Source: Planctomycetota bacterium
Lineage (GTDB): Bacteria; Planctomycetota; Phycisphaerae; UBA1845
DNA length: 64,000 bases
Direction: 5' to 3'
Assembly (NCBI GenBank): GCA_030616775.1
Contig: JAUWWQ010000021.1
Coordinates: 1-64,000 of the forward strand
Part shown: piece after piece, positions 24,782-33,848 of the stretch
Layout of the letters: every line of letters starts with the position of its first letter
Numbering within the stretch: the first letter of the stretch is position 1
The notes under the pieces: model-generated
What the model was told of the DNA's origin: nothing
Database searches by the model: none
The model's input: only the letters and a program-made list of their open reading frames with translations
Program-made: the position numbers and the translations under genes

Positions 24782-26935
24782 TTACCTGCGTCGAACCCAC
24801 CAGACCACGCCGCCACAGACTAAAGCCAGCGCCGGCCATATGACAATCGCAAACGCCCTGACCATTCTTACCGTGGACTCGCTTTCGACCTCGAGGATGG
24901 CGGCGTCGATCGGCTTACCGATGTTCATGAACTCGGTGTTGTCGTTGAGCCAGTGTAACGAGTTGATCAGAAGCGATACGTTGCCGGGATTGCGGGATCG
25001 GACGGTGAAGCCGCGGGAGGTCAGGGCCATGTCGCGGGCGAACGCGATGCTGTCAACGGCGAAGTCACTGCTGCTGATGACAACAATCTTGGCGTCATCC
25101 TTGGTGGCGGCCACGGCCAGGTCGAAGGGGCCTTCTAGATCGCCTTCCTCCTTGGTCAGGTATTGCCGACGCTGCTGCTGTTCCTGATATTTCATCAGGT
25201 TCTTGACACCCCAGATTCCGTCCCGTGGGGGCATATAGACCAAACGGGCATGTTCGACACCCTCAGGCGGCGTTTCCGACAGTTCCAGCGGCGCACATGC
25301 CGGCAGGCCCAGCTCGCGAGTCAGGGCGCCGGTCACGATGTCGTGGTCTGAAACGTTGAGGTCCTGCATGTGATGAAACATGCGCCGGCCGACAACGTAC
25401 CTGCCCGGTGCTATGCTCATGGTCTCGATCAACAGGGCGGAAGTATCGACCTTGATTCCCCACTGGTCATTGAGATAGTCGTTGTACTCGTAGCTCGAGG
25501 GGATCGGCCCGAACGGTCCCGGGCTCCAGCCGGCGATGAACAATACCCGACCATTGTCGCCGATGGCGTCAAGCGCAGCCTGGCGATGGCTGCCGCTGAA
25601 CGGCGGCTCCTGGCTCGGCCGGCCCATGGGCCCGCGCTGCGGCGGGGTCGGCTTGAGCACCACGTAGATGATCCGAGTGGGTGCGGGGTCGATGGTCGGC
25701 GGCGTCTGGGACGATTTGAGGTCCCACTCCTCGACGATGAAATTGGCGTCCCCGAGCTGCTCTTTCATTGCAGCATACGGGGCCGGCGGCTGGTTGGGCA
25801 TGAAGCCCCCCATAAAAAGCGGATTGCCCCCGTAACGGACAAATACAACCGCGGTCTGCTCCTTATGAGTCGCCCGTAAAATGGCCGAGGTCAGCTTCTC
25901 TTCACCCTTGAAAGCCCTTTGATGGAACCCGGACCGGACAGCCCTCTCGTGCATCGGGGGCCATACCGAGGGAAAGTCGACGACCAGGGCATCTTCGTCG
26001 GTCTCCACCAGGATGGGATTGGTCGTGGGACCCAATTCGTTGAGCAGGTCATCGATATCGAGCGTTTCAAGCTCCTGTAGCAGCGTCGTCTCTTCCTCAA
26101 TAGTCGCCACCAGATAGGCATACCTGTTGCCAGCCTCGCCAAGAAAATCAGCGTGCTCCGCCGCCAGATCCGGATTACGCTGCGACTGTTCAGAGCCGTA
26201 CTGGGCAATACTCTTCAAGATCTTGCTGAAATCGCGATACAGGTTTCTAAGTTCGTTTATCCCGGCCGTGTATTGCGGGTTCTCGGCCAGGGCGAAGGCG
26301 TCAACTCGCTCCCGCACCGCGTCCAGCATACTGGTCCACCTCATGAGGATGTTCTCGACAGGTGCGATCACGGCCTGGGTGGCCGAGTCACCGATCGACC
26401 CGCCCAACTCCTCGATCCGGGCCAGCTCCGACTGGACGATGTCGCGCATTTGCCCATCCAGCTCGTCAGTGTACTTATCGATTCTGGCCTTGTAGCTTTC
26501 GATCTGATCCTTAAACGCCGTCTTCTCGCGCAACCTGGCCTGCAGCTTGCGGAATTTCTCATGGTCTTTCAGCGGGTTGATCCATTCGGCGCTGATCTTT
26601 GCACGGTTGGTGGCTTCGTACAGATCAAGGAGGTCCTCAGCGGCCCGTCGGTAGCGCGGCTGATCCTCCTCCTCGCGGTCGGTCTCGAAGTACAGAGAAG
26701 TCAGCCGAATGTTGGTATCCAGGTTGCGCAAGAGATTCTCGGTGGCGTCGCTCAAGCTGTTTACGCCGGACAGAGTCATGTCCCAGCGACTCGGCATTGA
26801 GAAGGCGATCGCCTGAGCGACAACGACAATCGCCACTACCAGGACCGTGGCGATAACAACGTTGGTCCCTACCAGGAAACGTTGACCGGTTGAAGTCTGC
26901 GATACGGGTTTTCTGTCCTCGTTTTCTACTGCCAT
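24782..26935 (-). CDS. GldG-like ABC transporter auxiliary protein
   Basis: A 717-residue protein with an N-terminal transmembrane helix (TNVVIATVLVVAIVVVAQAI), the GldG-type start of the extracytoplasmic part (SRWDMTLSGVNSLSDATENL), a long coiled region (about 85-280), an ABC_transp_aux-like domain, and a C-terminal helix ending VVWWVRRR. In Bacteroidota GldA/F/G form an ABC transporter required for gliding; other phyla carry the set without gliding. The gene overlaps the permease by 10 bases. The coiled insert is longer than in short GldG homologues. Confidence 0.83.
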   Translation of the reverse strand: MAVENEDRKPVSQTSTGQRFLVGTNVVIATVLVVAIVVVAQAIAFSMPSRWDMTLSGVNSLSDATENLLRNLDTNIRLTSLYFETDREEEDQPRYRRAAEDLLDLYEATNRAKISAEWINPLKDHEKFRKLQARLREKTAFKDQIESYKARIDKYTDELDGQMRDIVQSELARIEELGGSIGDSATQAVIAPVENILMRWTSMLDAVRERVDAFALAENPQYTAGINELRNLYRDFSKILKSIAQYGSEQSQRNPDLAAEHADFLGEAGNRYAYLVATIEEETTLLQELETLDIDDLLNELGPTTNPILVETDEDALVVDFPSVWPPMHERAVRSGFHQRAFKGEEKLTSAILRATHKEQTAVVFVRYGGNPLFMGGFMPNQPPAPYAAMKEQLGDANFIVEEWDLKSSQTPPTIDPAPTRIIYVVLKPTPPQRGPMGRPSQEPPFSGSHRQAALDAIGDNGRVLFIAGWSPGPFGPIPSSYEYNDYLNDQWGIKVDTSALLIETMSIAPGRYVVGRRMFHHMQDLNVSDHDIVTGALTRELGLPACAPLELSETPPEGVEHARLVYMPPRDGIWGVKNLMKYQEQQQRRQYLTKEEGDLEGPFDLAVAATKDDAKIVVISSSDFAVDSIAFARDMALTSRGFTVRSRNPGNVSLLINSLHWLNDNTEFMNIGKPIDAAILEVESESTVRMVRAFAIVIWPALALVCGGVVWWVRRR

Positions 26936-27645
26936 CGCCGCATCTCCACTCGCTTGACGGTCAGGAACAGAAACAAAGCGGTTGTTGTGAGAAAGAAGAC
27001 CACGTGGTTCATGTCCACCATACCACGCACGAAATCAAAAAAGTGGGTCCGCACAGATAGGTGCTGGAGTACCGCTTTGGGCCAGCCGTCCACCGTTTGG
27101 GCAAGACCGTGAGCGGCAAAGGTCATTAGAGCCAGCAACGCAAAACTGAGCAGTACGGAGATGATCTGATGCTTGGTAAAAGCACTGAAGAAAAGCCCCA
27201 CGGAAATGTACAACGCCCCCAGCAGCAACAGGCCAATGTAATTGCATACCAGAAGCATGGCATCCACGGGCCCGAAGATCGACAGTACGATCGGATACAC
27301 CAGCAAGGTCGCCAGCAGAATCAGATAAAACACCAGTGCACCAAAGAACTTGCCGAGCACGACTTCGACCTCGGTGATCGGTACGGTCATCAGCGTCTCG
27401 ATCGTGCCGCTGCGGAGCTCTTCGCTTATAAGCCGCATGGTGAGCATGGGTAATACGAACACCAGAATCACCACAATCCAAAACTCGATCAACGAACGCA
27501 GCGACGCTTCCGCCCCGTTTCGGAAGGTTCCGAGAGCAAAGGCCAGACCGGTCGCAAACAGGAAGACCGCACTAACTGCGTAGGCAATCGGTGACAGAAA
27601 ATAGGCACCGAGTTCACGTTGAACCATGGTGGTAATGTTACGCAT
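26926..27645 (-). CDS. ABC-2 type permease, GldF-like
   Basis: A 239-residue permease with six predicted helices. The N-terminus MVQRELGAYFLSPIAYAVSA and the conserved LTMRLISEELRSGTIETLMT loop are typical of GldF-like ABC-2 permeases. I chose the ATG at 27645; the frame continues upstream only through a repeat tract. It partners with the ATPase encoded upstream and the GldG-like protein downstream. The translocated substrate is unknown. Confidence 0.88.
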   Translation of the reverse strand: MRNITTMVQRELGAYFLSPIAYAVSAVFLFATGLAFALGTFRNGAEASLRSLIEFWIVVILVFVLPMLTMRLISEELRSGTIETLMTVPITEVEVVLGKFFGALVFYLILLATLLVYPIVLSIFGPVDAMLLVCNYIGLLLLGALYISVGLFFSAFTKHQIISVLLSFALLALMTFAAHGLAQTVDGWPKAVLQHLSVRTHFFDFVRGMVDMNHVVFFLTTTALFLFLTVKRVEMRRWQ

Positions 27646-27660
27646 AAGCGCCTCCGTCAG

Positions 27661-27745
27661 TAAGCAATTGTCGATTGCGGATTGACGATTGTCGATTAGA
27701 CCGGACTGCTGACATATGGCAATCACCAATCGTCAATGACCAACC
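27661..27745. repeat. Low-complexity attgtcgattgcgga-type repeat
   Basis: Degenerate repeats of gattgtcgattg and gattgacgattg, with an inverted tail (atcaccaatcgtcaatgacc), between the ATPase and permease genes. They resemble the tract at 10470-10540. Confidence 0.6.
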
Positions 27746-27748
27746 GTC

Positions 27749-28696
27749 CTACCGCGTCTGGGTATCCTGCTGCTGCGCGGTAACCTGTACGAAGAAGTCC
27801 TCCAGCGTCGCCCCCTCGCGCCGAAGCTCGCGCAGGGACCACCCCTTGGAACTCGTCAGTCGAAAGATATCCTCGCGGACGTCGTGTTCAGGCTTGGGTT
27901 CGATGGCCAACCGTACCCAGCCGTCCGACGAAGAAACTTCGACGTTGCGCACGCCATCCAGGGAGCGAGCACTTTTCTCGACCTCTTCGGGCGGCCCGCG
28001 CATCTCCGCGATAACCCGTGCCTGGGCGCTTAGCTGATTGCGCAGCTCTTCCGGCGACCCGCTGGCCACGATCCGCCCGGCGGCGATGATGATTGTTCTG
28101 TAACAGGTCTGCTCGATCTCATGAAGGATATGCGAGCTGAGCAGAACCGTATGATTCGCGCCCAGCTCCTTGATCAGGTTGCGCGTTTCACGAATCTGCG
28201 TCGGGTCGAGCCCGAGGGTCGGCTCGTCCAGAATGAGCACCTCCGGACTGTGCATGATCGCGTCAGCCAGGCCGACACGCTGCTTCATCCCTTTGGAGAG
28301 CTGCCCGATCGGCCGATCGATGAAGCCGCCCAGCCAGCAGCGGTCGGAGACGTGCCGGATTGCCTTGGTCCGCTCCGGATAGGACATCCCCCGCAACTTC
28401 CCGCGAAAGTGTAGGTACTCGCGAACCCGCATCTCCGGATACAGCGGAGCGGTTTCCGGGAGATAGCCGACGCAGCGACGGACCTCCAACGACTGCTTGA
28501 ACACGTCGAATCCGCGTATACTCGCCGAGCCGCTGGTCGCCGGCTGATAGCAGGTCAGTATCCGCATCGCCGTGGTCTTACCCGCCCCGTTGGGGCCCAG
28601 AAAGCCCACGACCCCGCCCTGCTCCACATCGAACGTAATATCGTCCACGGCCAGGACAGGCCCGTAACGCTTCGTCAGGTTCTTCACACGAATCAT
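27749..28696 (-). CDS. ABC transporter ATPase, GldA-like
   Basis: A 315-residue ATPase, first gene of the minus-strand exporter operon. Walker A is FLGPNGAGKTTAM, the Q-loop is at TCYQPATSGSA/YLPETAPLYPE, the signature is QLSKGMKQRVGLADA, Walker B is VLILDEPTLGLDP, and the H-loop is LLSSHILHE. A C-terminal extension (about 225-315) is typical of the GldA/NatA group. The operon order ATPase, permease, GldG-like and DUF4340 supports one complex at the cytoplasmic membrane. A candidate promoter lies at 28803-28831. Confidence 0.92.
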   Translation of the reverse strand: MIRVKNLTKRYGPVLAVDDITFDVEQGGVVGFLGPNGAGKTTAMRILTCYQPATSGSASIRGFDVFKQSLEVRRCVGYLPETAPLYPEMRVREYLHFRGKLRGMSYPERTKAIRHVSDRCWLGGFIDRPIGQLSKGMKQRVGLADAIMHSPEVLILDEPTLGLDPTQIRETRNLIKELGANHTVLLSSHILHEIEQTCYRTIIIAAGRIVASGSPEELRNQLSAQARVIAEMRGPPEEVEKSARSLDGVRNVEVSSSDGWVRLAIEPKPEHDVREDIFRLTSSKGWSLRELRREGATLEDFFVQVTAQQQDTQTR

Positions 28697-28802
28697 GTCA
28701 CATATCCTGGTTGCACCGTGTCACATCTCCAAAGGACACAATATACAAAGTTAGGATCACTGGCAATGTGACGCGTACGCTCCCGACGCGCCAAGTCGGG
28801 AA

Positions 28803-28831
28803 AATTAACATACAGCCGAAACCGCTGTCAA
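28803..28831 (-). promoter_or_regulatory. Candidate sigma-70-type promoter for the ABC operon
   Basis: On the minus strand a perfect ttgaca (28826-28831) is followed after 17 bases by ttaatt (28803-28808). It lies about 105 bases upstream of the ATPase start. A second weaker candidate (ttgcca, 15 bases, tatatt) lies nearer the gene, around 28740-28766. Both are guesses from consensus only. Confidence 0.3.
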
Positions 28832-29000
28832 GACAACTGAACAACCGACTTGACGCCACCCTGCCTACTGGCCACATCTGGATTGGTTCCAACACGTCTG
28901 CCGCGTGATCACCTGGCGTGAGAGGGCGACACAGACCTTCGACAAAGCCGCTGCGGCGCTCAACAAGGATTGAGTGCACACGTGGACGACTGATGGGTGA

Positions 29001-29075
29001 CAGGGGTAGGGAAGATCGGTTGTCCCGATCTCCCCTCCCTCCGAACCGTACGAGCGGTTCTCCCGCATACGGCTC
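29001..29075 (-). ncRNA. Group II intron 3' remnant (domains V and VI)
   Basis: Read on the minus strand, 29043-29075 folds as a group II intron domain V: gagccgtatgcgg, gaga tetraloop, then accgctcgtacggttc. It keeps the catalytic AGC triad and the two-part stem. The next bases (29001-29040) form a domain VI-like hairpin (gatcgggacaaccgatc) followed by ttccctacccc with a candidate branch-point A. No reverse transcriptase frame or 5' intron domains are found upstream, so this is a dead fragment. Confidence 0.6.
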
Positions 29076-29117
29076 TCCAGTCAGTAGTTCACCGCCTTGC
29101 GGATTGACGGGGGGGGG

Positions 29118-29176
29118 AGGTGTCAGGATGATGTTCTCGACGCAAGAAAAGACGCAAGAAAAGAATCCTGACACCT
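29118..29176. repeat. Perfect 11-bp inverted repeat with internal tandem repeat
   Basis: aggtgtcagga (29118-29128) and tcctgacacct (29166-29176) pair perfectly, followed by a T tract. The 37-base loop holds two copies of acgcaagaaaag. No gene ends here, so a terminator role is unlikely; it may be an element end. Confidence 0.5.
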
Positions 29177-29193
29177 TTTTATTTCCATTTGCT

Positions 29194-29249
29194 GTGCCGA
29201 GAATCCTTTCTCGGCACGCGCGAAAGGACCGAGAGGGGATTCTCGGTCC
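29194..29249. repeat. Dispersed two-hairpin repeat
   Basis: Hairpins gtgccgag...ctcggcac (29194-29217) and ggaccgag...ctcggtcc (29226-29249), 8 bases apart, bounded by gct and agc. It is one of the best preserved copies and lies downstream of the lipoprotein gene. Confidence 0.7.
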
Positions 29250-29302
29250 AGCGAGCGCACAACGTCGGACACACTGGATCCGAGGCGTTGACGCACTGCG
29301 GC

Positions 29303-30208
29303 CTACTCGCCCTCGGGAATCTCCTCGGGGACGACTTCGACCACACCTATGGCGTACTGAATGGTGGGAGCGGAAGGAGATACGGAGTCTCCGGTGGACC
29401 CTCCGGTCAATCGCAAAAGGACCTCCTCAGCGGCCGGAGCGGTGAACTCGCTGGTTCCCGGCCTCCCTGCGGATGAGCTGACGTCGATGGCCAGCCCGCC
29501 GGCTGTTGCCACCCCGAAGTTGACCTGTCCAAACCGGTCCTCGGCCCCGGAGGTTACGTGGACCGAGTCGGTAGACTCCAGCGTGAGCTGATAGGTCGTA
29601 TCGGCCTGTACCTGAAACATAAAATAGTCGGCTTCGTCCCCGGGGCTAATGGAGCCGGTTCGCTCGCCCTCTATGCCCACAGCGAGCGTGACCGCGTCCT
29701 CAGGGACGGTGCCGTTATCGTCAAATCCCAGATCGGTTACGAGGAGTTCATAGCTAGCGCGCGTAGATCCGCGGATCAGACGGCGAATTGACTCGAGAGC
29801 ACTGCCCGTCGACTCCGTCGTTTGCGTCGACGCCAAGACAAACTCGATCACGACCTGGCCATCGAGGTCTGGGACGAAGGTATTACTCAGCCCTGAACCA
29901 TCAAGGCCTGCGCCGCCCGGAGACTCGACGAAGAATTCTACAGGCTCCGCGAGAGGAGCACCCGAGACCACTCCTTCCACCCCATCGAACTCGGTCGAGC
30001 CGGCTGTTACCGCGGTCAGACTCGCAGTGATATGGTAAACATGACCGGCCTCCACGGACATCGTAGCGCGAAGTTCCTGTCCGCTGAACAGATCGCCGGC
30101 GGCGGTCTCGCCGGGAACCACTTCGATCTGCACCGTCCCGACGGTACTACCGGCGGGCTGCACGCACCCCGGCGGGCCAAGCAAGACCACGACAAGCAGA
30201 GAACCCAT
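29303..30208 (-). CDS. Predicted secreted lipoprotein of unknown function
   Basis: About 301 residues. MGSLLVVVLLGPPGC gives a signal peptide with a lipobox-like end, then a beta-rich, Asp/Gly/Thr-rich body (EVVPGETAAGDLFSGQEL; GDEADYFMFQVQADTTYQL). The segment with SPGDEADYF is reminiscent of pre-peptidase C-terminal (PPC) domains, here as one or two weak copies. I chose ATG 30208, which has gagggagc about 8 bases before it; the longer frame to 30385 is Arg/His-rich and unlikely. It lies 321 bases downstream of the dockerin-type gene on the same strand. Confidence 0.68.
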   Translation of the reverse strand: MGSLLVVVLLGPPGCVQPAGSTVGTVQIEVVPGETAAGDLFSGQELRATMSVEAGHVYHITASLTAVTAGSTEFDGVEGVVSGAPLAEPVEFFVESPGGAGLDGSGLSNTFVPDLDGQVVIEFVLASTQTTESTGSALESIRRLIRGSTRASYELLVTDLGFDDNGTVPEDAVTLAVGIEGERTGSISPGDEADYFMFQVQADTTYQLTLESTDSVHVTSGAEDRFGQVNFGVATAGGLAIDVSSSAGRPGTSEFTAPAAEEVLLRLTGGSTGDSVSPSAPTIQYAIGVVEVVPEEIPEGE

Positions 30209-30529
30209 CAGTGCTCCCTCAACGCTCAGAGAACGAGCTGAGAGTCCAATACCGGTGCGAGCGTGCCACCGGCGGCTTGTCCGCCAGTGGGCACGGGTAG
30301 GCGAGCTGCCCGTGGCACCCGGGTGAGGCAAACCACCGGGCACACCAATCCTTGTCAGGTTCCCGCGACAATGCATTGTTATCACTCCGCCTCCCGCCTA
30401 TGAGAGAATCGTCCACTATGCCGCTATGCTCAAGCAAATCAGTCGGAAGGAATCTGCCTTGGCCCTCTCAGGACTACATAACACCGATGCCCAAGTCAAG
30501 CCGGAATGCGAGGCCGCCAGGCTGGACAA

Positions 30530-31375
30530 CTACTCCTGCGCGAAGGAGCCCAGGAGGCTCGAGAAATCCGCAAGGTCCACGTCCTGATCGGCATCGCGGT
30601 CGAAGTACCACAGGCAGTCTCTTGCGTCGAGGCCCACCCTGGTGGGCTCCGGCGAGATGTGGGGGCCGGCCAGGCAATCTGTGAAAATAGCGAAGTCGTC
30701 CAGGTCCACATCGCCGTCGTCGTCAGCGTCGCCGGGCACGGCGCTGCGAATGATCAGAAGCGGCTTTGTCACCGGATCGGCGTCGAGTGCGTCGATGAAC
30801 ACCTGGTTGGTCACGTGCGGGGTGTTGGGATCGATCTGGAATCGGAATGCTACCGCTTTGTCACCAGCCAGCAAGGCCGACGCCACCAGTTCGGTAACGT
30901 CAAGCGTCTCAGCACGCGGTGCCTGGTTGGCCATTACTGTGATCACTCCCTGCAAAGTAGCGGGTCCTGCGGAGAAATCGTTCGGCGATTCGTACAAGTC
31001 CGCCGGGTAGGAGTACACGTGGAGGGTCACGTCCGGAAATGGGAAGACGCTGGCGCCGCGGGTTGTGAAGCTGAGTGTGACGGTAAAAGGCGTTGTGAGG
31101 TTCGCTCCGCGCAGGTCGTACTCGCATACGATGCGGTGGTCCACTGCGCTTTGCGGCGTCTCCGTTGTGAGCGTCACGGCGCCGGCGAATCCCGCCGGGC
31201 CGAAGACCCAGTTCCAACCGTCCACCACCCCGTCGTAATCGCCCAAGCCACCACCGTCCGCCAGTGTGCCGCCGGCCGTGGGGTAGACGATATCGGCGGC
31301 ACGAGTCGGCAAGGAGATCAATGCCAAGGCAGCCAACGCCAGATACGCCGGGATTCTGGTAAGACGGAGCATCAT
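30530..31375 (-). CDS. Secreted protein with C-terminal dockerin-type EF-hands
   Basis: A 281-residue exported protein. The signal peptide is LALAALALISLPTRA with cleavage before ADIVYP. A beta-sandwich-like central part follows. The C-terminus has two Ca-binding loops of the dockerin type: GDADDDGDVDLDDFAIFTDC near residue 215 and FDRDADQDVDLADFSSLLGS near 257. Secreted Planctomycetota proteins often end this way; the repeat may mediate surface attachment. The ATG overlaps the stop of the upstream NHL-cytochrome gene by 4 bases, so the two are co-translated. Confidence 0.8.
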   Translation of the reverse strand: MMLRLTRIPAYLALAALALISLPTRAADIVYPTAGGTLADGGGLGDYDGVVDGWNWVFGPAGFAGAVTLTTETPQSAVDHRIVCEYDLRGANLTTPFTVTLSFTTRGASVFPFPDVTLHVYSYPADLYESPNDFSAGPATLQGVITVMANQAPRAETLDVTELVASALLAGDKAVAFRFQIDPNTPHVTNQVFIDALDADPVTKPLLIIRSAVPGDADDDGDVDLDDFAIFTDCLAGPHISPEPTRVGLDARDCLWYFDRDADQDVDLADFSSLLGSFAQE

Positions 31376-33543
31376 TCCCTCTCCTCAATCCGGCTACGAG
31401 CGCCGCTGGTGGATTTCCCGTCTCGCCCTTCTGCTCGACTGGAAGGCGCGTCGCTGCCGAGTACCGCGGGGCTTGTAGGGAGTGCAGTCTCGCTCGCCGA
31501 GGTGCCAAAGGAAGTGGGGCATGACCGGCACGGGCCGAGGGGACAGTGACCTCTCTGGTGACTGTGGCAGAACGTGCATGGGAACCCGTCCGCGACATTG
31601 TGCGTGTGATCCCCCTCGGGGCTGTTGCGGTGCCAAGCCGTTGTGGTGTGACACACCTCGCAGATCCCGTCATAGGTGGGTGGATCGTTGTTGCTGTGGA
31701 TGAAGTCGCTACCTGAGAAGGTTACCGGTGTACCGTCGATCTCGCGCGCGATCAGCGCGGCATTGTCGTTCTCCACGTCGTGAACGTCGTGACACTCCTG
31801 GCAGGTCGGCTCCCACTCGTCGCAAACGGCGTGAATTGCCTTGCGCGTGTGGCAGCTCCCGCACAGGGTTTCATCGTTGGCGGTGCGGAGCAGCATTCCA
31901 TCTCCGTCACCGTCGTTGACGCCGCCGGAATCCGCCCCGTGGGGTGCATGACATGTCATACACTCGACCTTGCCGTCTTTGACAAACAGCGGCTGCAGCT
32001 CATCGGGCGGTGGAAACTCGCCCTCACCAGCCGGGTAGGGGTGACCCACCGGATGAGAGCCGCCGTCACCAAGGCCTCTATCACGCTCAGCGTGGCAGTC
32101 TTTGCACATAGCGTCCCCGTCATTGCTTACCTGCAAGTACGACGGGCCATAGGTGGTGTCATGCTGGTAATGACAGGTGCAACACTTGATGTTGCCGTTG
32201 GCGTCCAGGGACATGCCTTCCAGCGTCGGACCTCCGGAATCCGCCGTTGAATTTACCCCCGAAACACCCCAGGCGTGCGAACGACCGTGACCATCTCGAG
32301 CAGCATCGTTCGTCCCAAAAGGGTCGGCCAGGTCGCGCTCATGAACGACTGCCCGCAGGGCTCGCCCGCCGGAACTGTGGCATGACATGCACAATACGAT
32401 CTGGCCCTCCATGGTGCCCCCAGTTCCGCCCGGCTGACCATTGATCCTATGGCAGGGCTTGCAGATATGCGGCCTGTCCTCAACGAGATGCGGCCCGTCC
32501 AGGTAGATTTCGGCGGCCAGCGCCGTTTCTGCCAGGAGAGTCTCGTGCCCAATGTCATGGCCGGCCCCACTGGTGGCCGTCGTGAGCTTGCGCGACTCCG
32601 ATGCGCCAAACCCTTCAACCGGAAGCGGCACTGCCTGCCCGGCGATGCCGGCACCAGTAAGGTCGTACACCTCCACTCGCGAGCTTCCGCTGCTTACAAC
32701 GTACAACCGAAATCCGTCGTTGCTCACCTCCAGATCGCACGGGATCCGCAGCTTTCCCGGCTCGTACCCATACTCGACGACCTTACCGAGTTCCGTGCCG
32801 TTTGGATCAAACACCCGAACCGTACCCATCAGGGCATCGGTGAGGTAGATGAGTCCTTCGGCGTCAACGGTTAATCCCAGGGGGCGCGGCATCCAGCCTT
32901 CCAGCAGGTAGATTCCGATGGACTTCAGTCGATCCCCGAACTGCTGCAGAAACACGCCCGCTGTAGTGAACACCTGGAGACGCGACTTGTCGTGGTCCGC
33001 AATAATGATGCGGTTATGCGGTTCATCGACGGTGATCGCACTTGGATATATGAACTCGCCGGGCCAGATTCCCCGGGACCCGAGGATCAACGCCAGGCTG
33101 CCGTCGCCTTCAAACCCGTAGATCCTGTCCCCCTCTGCGTCGACCACATAGATCCGCCCGGTATCGGCGGCGATGTCAATGTCCGTGGGACCGACGAACG
33201 AAACCAGTGGCTCATCATCACCCAGATACCCCAACAAGCTAAAGGCCCTGTCATAGACCGCGACCTTGGGTACATCGCGTAGGGACACGAAGAGGCGGCC
33301 GTCGGGGTGGACAGCCACGCCGATCGGCCCCTCCGGGACGGGCCAGGTGTTCGTCAGAATGCCCGAAGCGTCGAACCGGGCGATGCGCCGGGCAAGCGGA
33401 TCGGACACGAAAACCGAGTCATCCGGCGCAATGGAAAGTCGGGCCGGGCCACGGAGCTGTTCCGCCAGCGAGCCAAGATGCGGCAACGGCTCCATCTGCC
33501 CGACGGACATCAGGCCGACAATCACTGCATTGATTGCGATCAC
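31372..33543 (-). CDS. NHL-propeller / nine-heme cytochrome c fusion
   Basis: A 723-residue fusion. A short signal-like start (INAVIVGLMSVGQ) leads to about six NHL-type blades over residues 20-305 (for example GPTDIDIAADTGRIYVVDAE and RPLGLTVDAEGLIYLTDALM). Residues about 350-690 carry nine CxxCH heme sites: CKPCH, CMSCH, CCTCH, CKDCH, CMTCH, CGSCH, CQECH, CEVCH and CTFCH. Distal His residues are plentiful. The tail after residue 690 is Ser/Arg-rich. It is probably periplasmic or surface electron transfer with a propeller for docking. It overlaps the dockerin-type gene by 4 bases. Confidence 0.87.
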   Translation of the reverse strand: MIAINAVIVGLMSVGQMEPLPHLGSLAEQLRGPARLSIAPDDSVFVSDPLARRIARFDASGILTNTWPVPEGPIGVAVHPDGRLFVSLRDVPKVAVYDRAFSLLGYLGDDEPLVSFVGPTDIDIAADTGRIYVVDAEGDRIYGFEGDGSLALILGSRGIWPGEFIYPSAITVDEPHNRIIIADHDKSRLQVFTTAGVFLQQFGDRLKSIGIYLLEGWMPRPLGLTVDAEGLIYLTDALMGTVRVFDPNGTELGKVVEYGYEPGKLRIPCDLEVSNDGFRLYVVSSGSSRVEVYDLTGAGIAGQAVPLPVEGFGASESRKLTTATSGAGHDIGHETLLAETALAAEIYLDGPHLVEDRPHICKPCHRINGQPGGTGGTMEGQIVLCMSCHSSGGRALRAVVHERDLADPFGTNDAARDGHGRSHAWGVSGVNSTADSGGPTLEGMSLDANGNIKCCTCHYQHDTTYGPSYLQVSNDGDAMCKDCHAERDRGLGDGGSHPVGHPYPAGEGEFPPPDELQPLFVKDGKVECMTCHAPHGADSGGVNDGDGDGMLLRTANDETLCGSCHTRKAIHAVCDEWEPTCQECHDVHDVENDNAALIAREIDGTPVTFSGSDFIHSNNDPPTYDGICEVCHTTTAWHRNSPEGDHTHNVADGFPCTFCHSHQRGHCPLGPCRSCPTSFGTSASETALPTSPAVLGSDAPSSRAEGRDGKSTSGARSRIEERE

Positions 33544-33848
33544 GACGCACTACTTAACAAGCAGATGTTCGGTCCCCCGTGAAGGTGCCCCGAGTACTCC
33601 TGCGACCTCCCCGGCTCAGTATAGCACGGAACCTGCGTATGGTCAGGACATCAGGTAGGAAGAGCAGCGATTCTTTTCGGTCCGCCGTCCACCCAGGGCC
33701 AAACGGGCCTCATTTATCGGTACCACCCCCTTGCACAGCCGCTGTGGGTCTACAGGTTTGGCCTCAATTCGCCGATCAGCGCTGGGAGCCACATTCGAGG
33801 CAGGCGCGAGCCTCACCCGCGGGACCTCCGCGCCGCTGGAATACCCCG

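Noticed and set aside
28698-29174. 158-codon minus frame next to the group II intron remnant
   Set aside because: The sequence includes intron RNA and upstream leader. This type of ORF is a common artefact around intron ends.
29303-30385. Longer form of the lipoprotein gene
   Set aside because: The extra 59 residues are His/Arg/Pro-rich and precede a clear signal peptide with a ribosome binding site, so the start is 30208.
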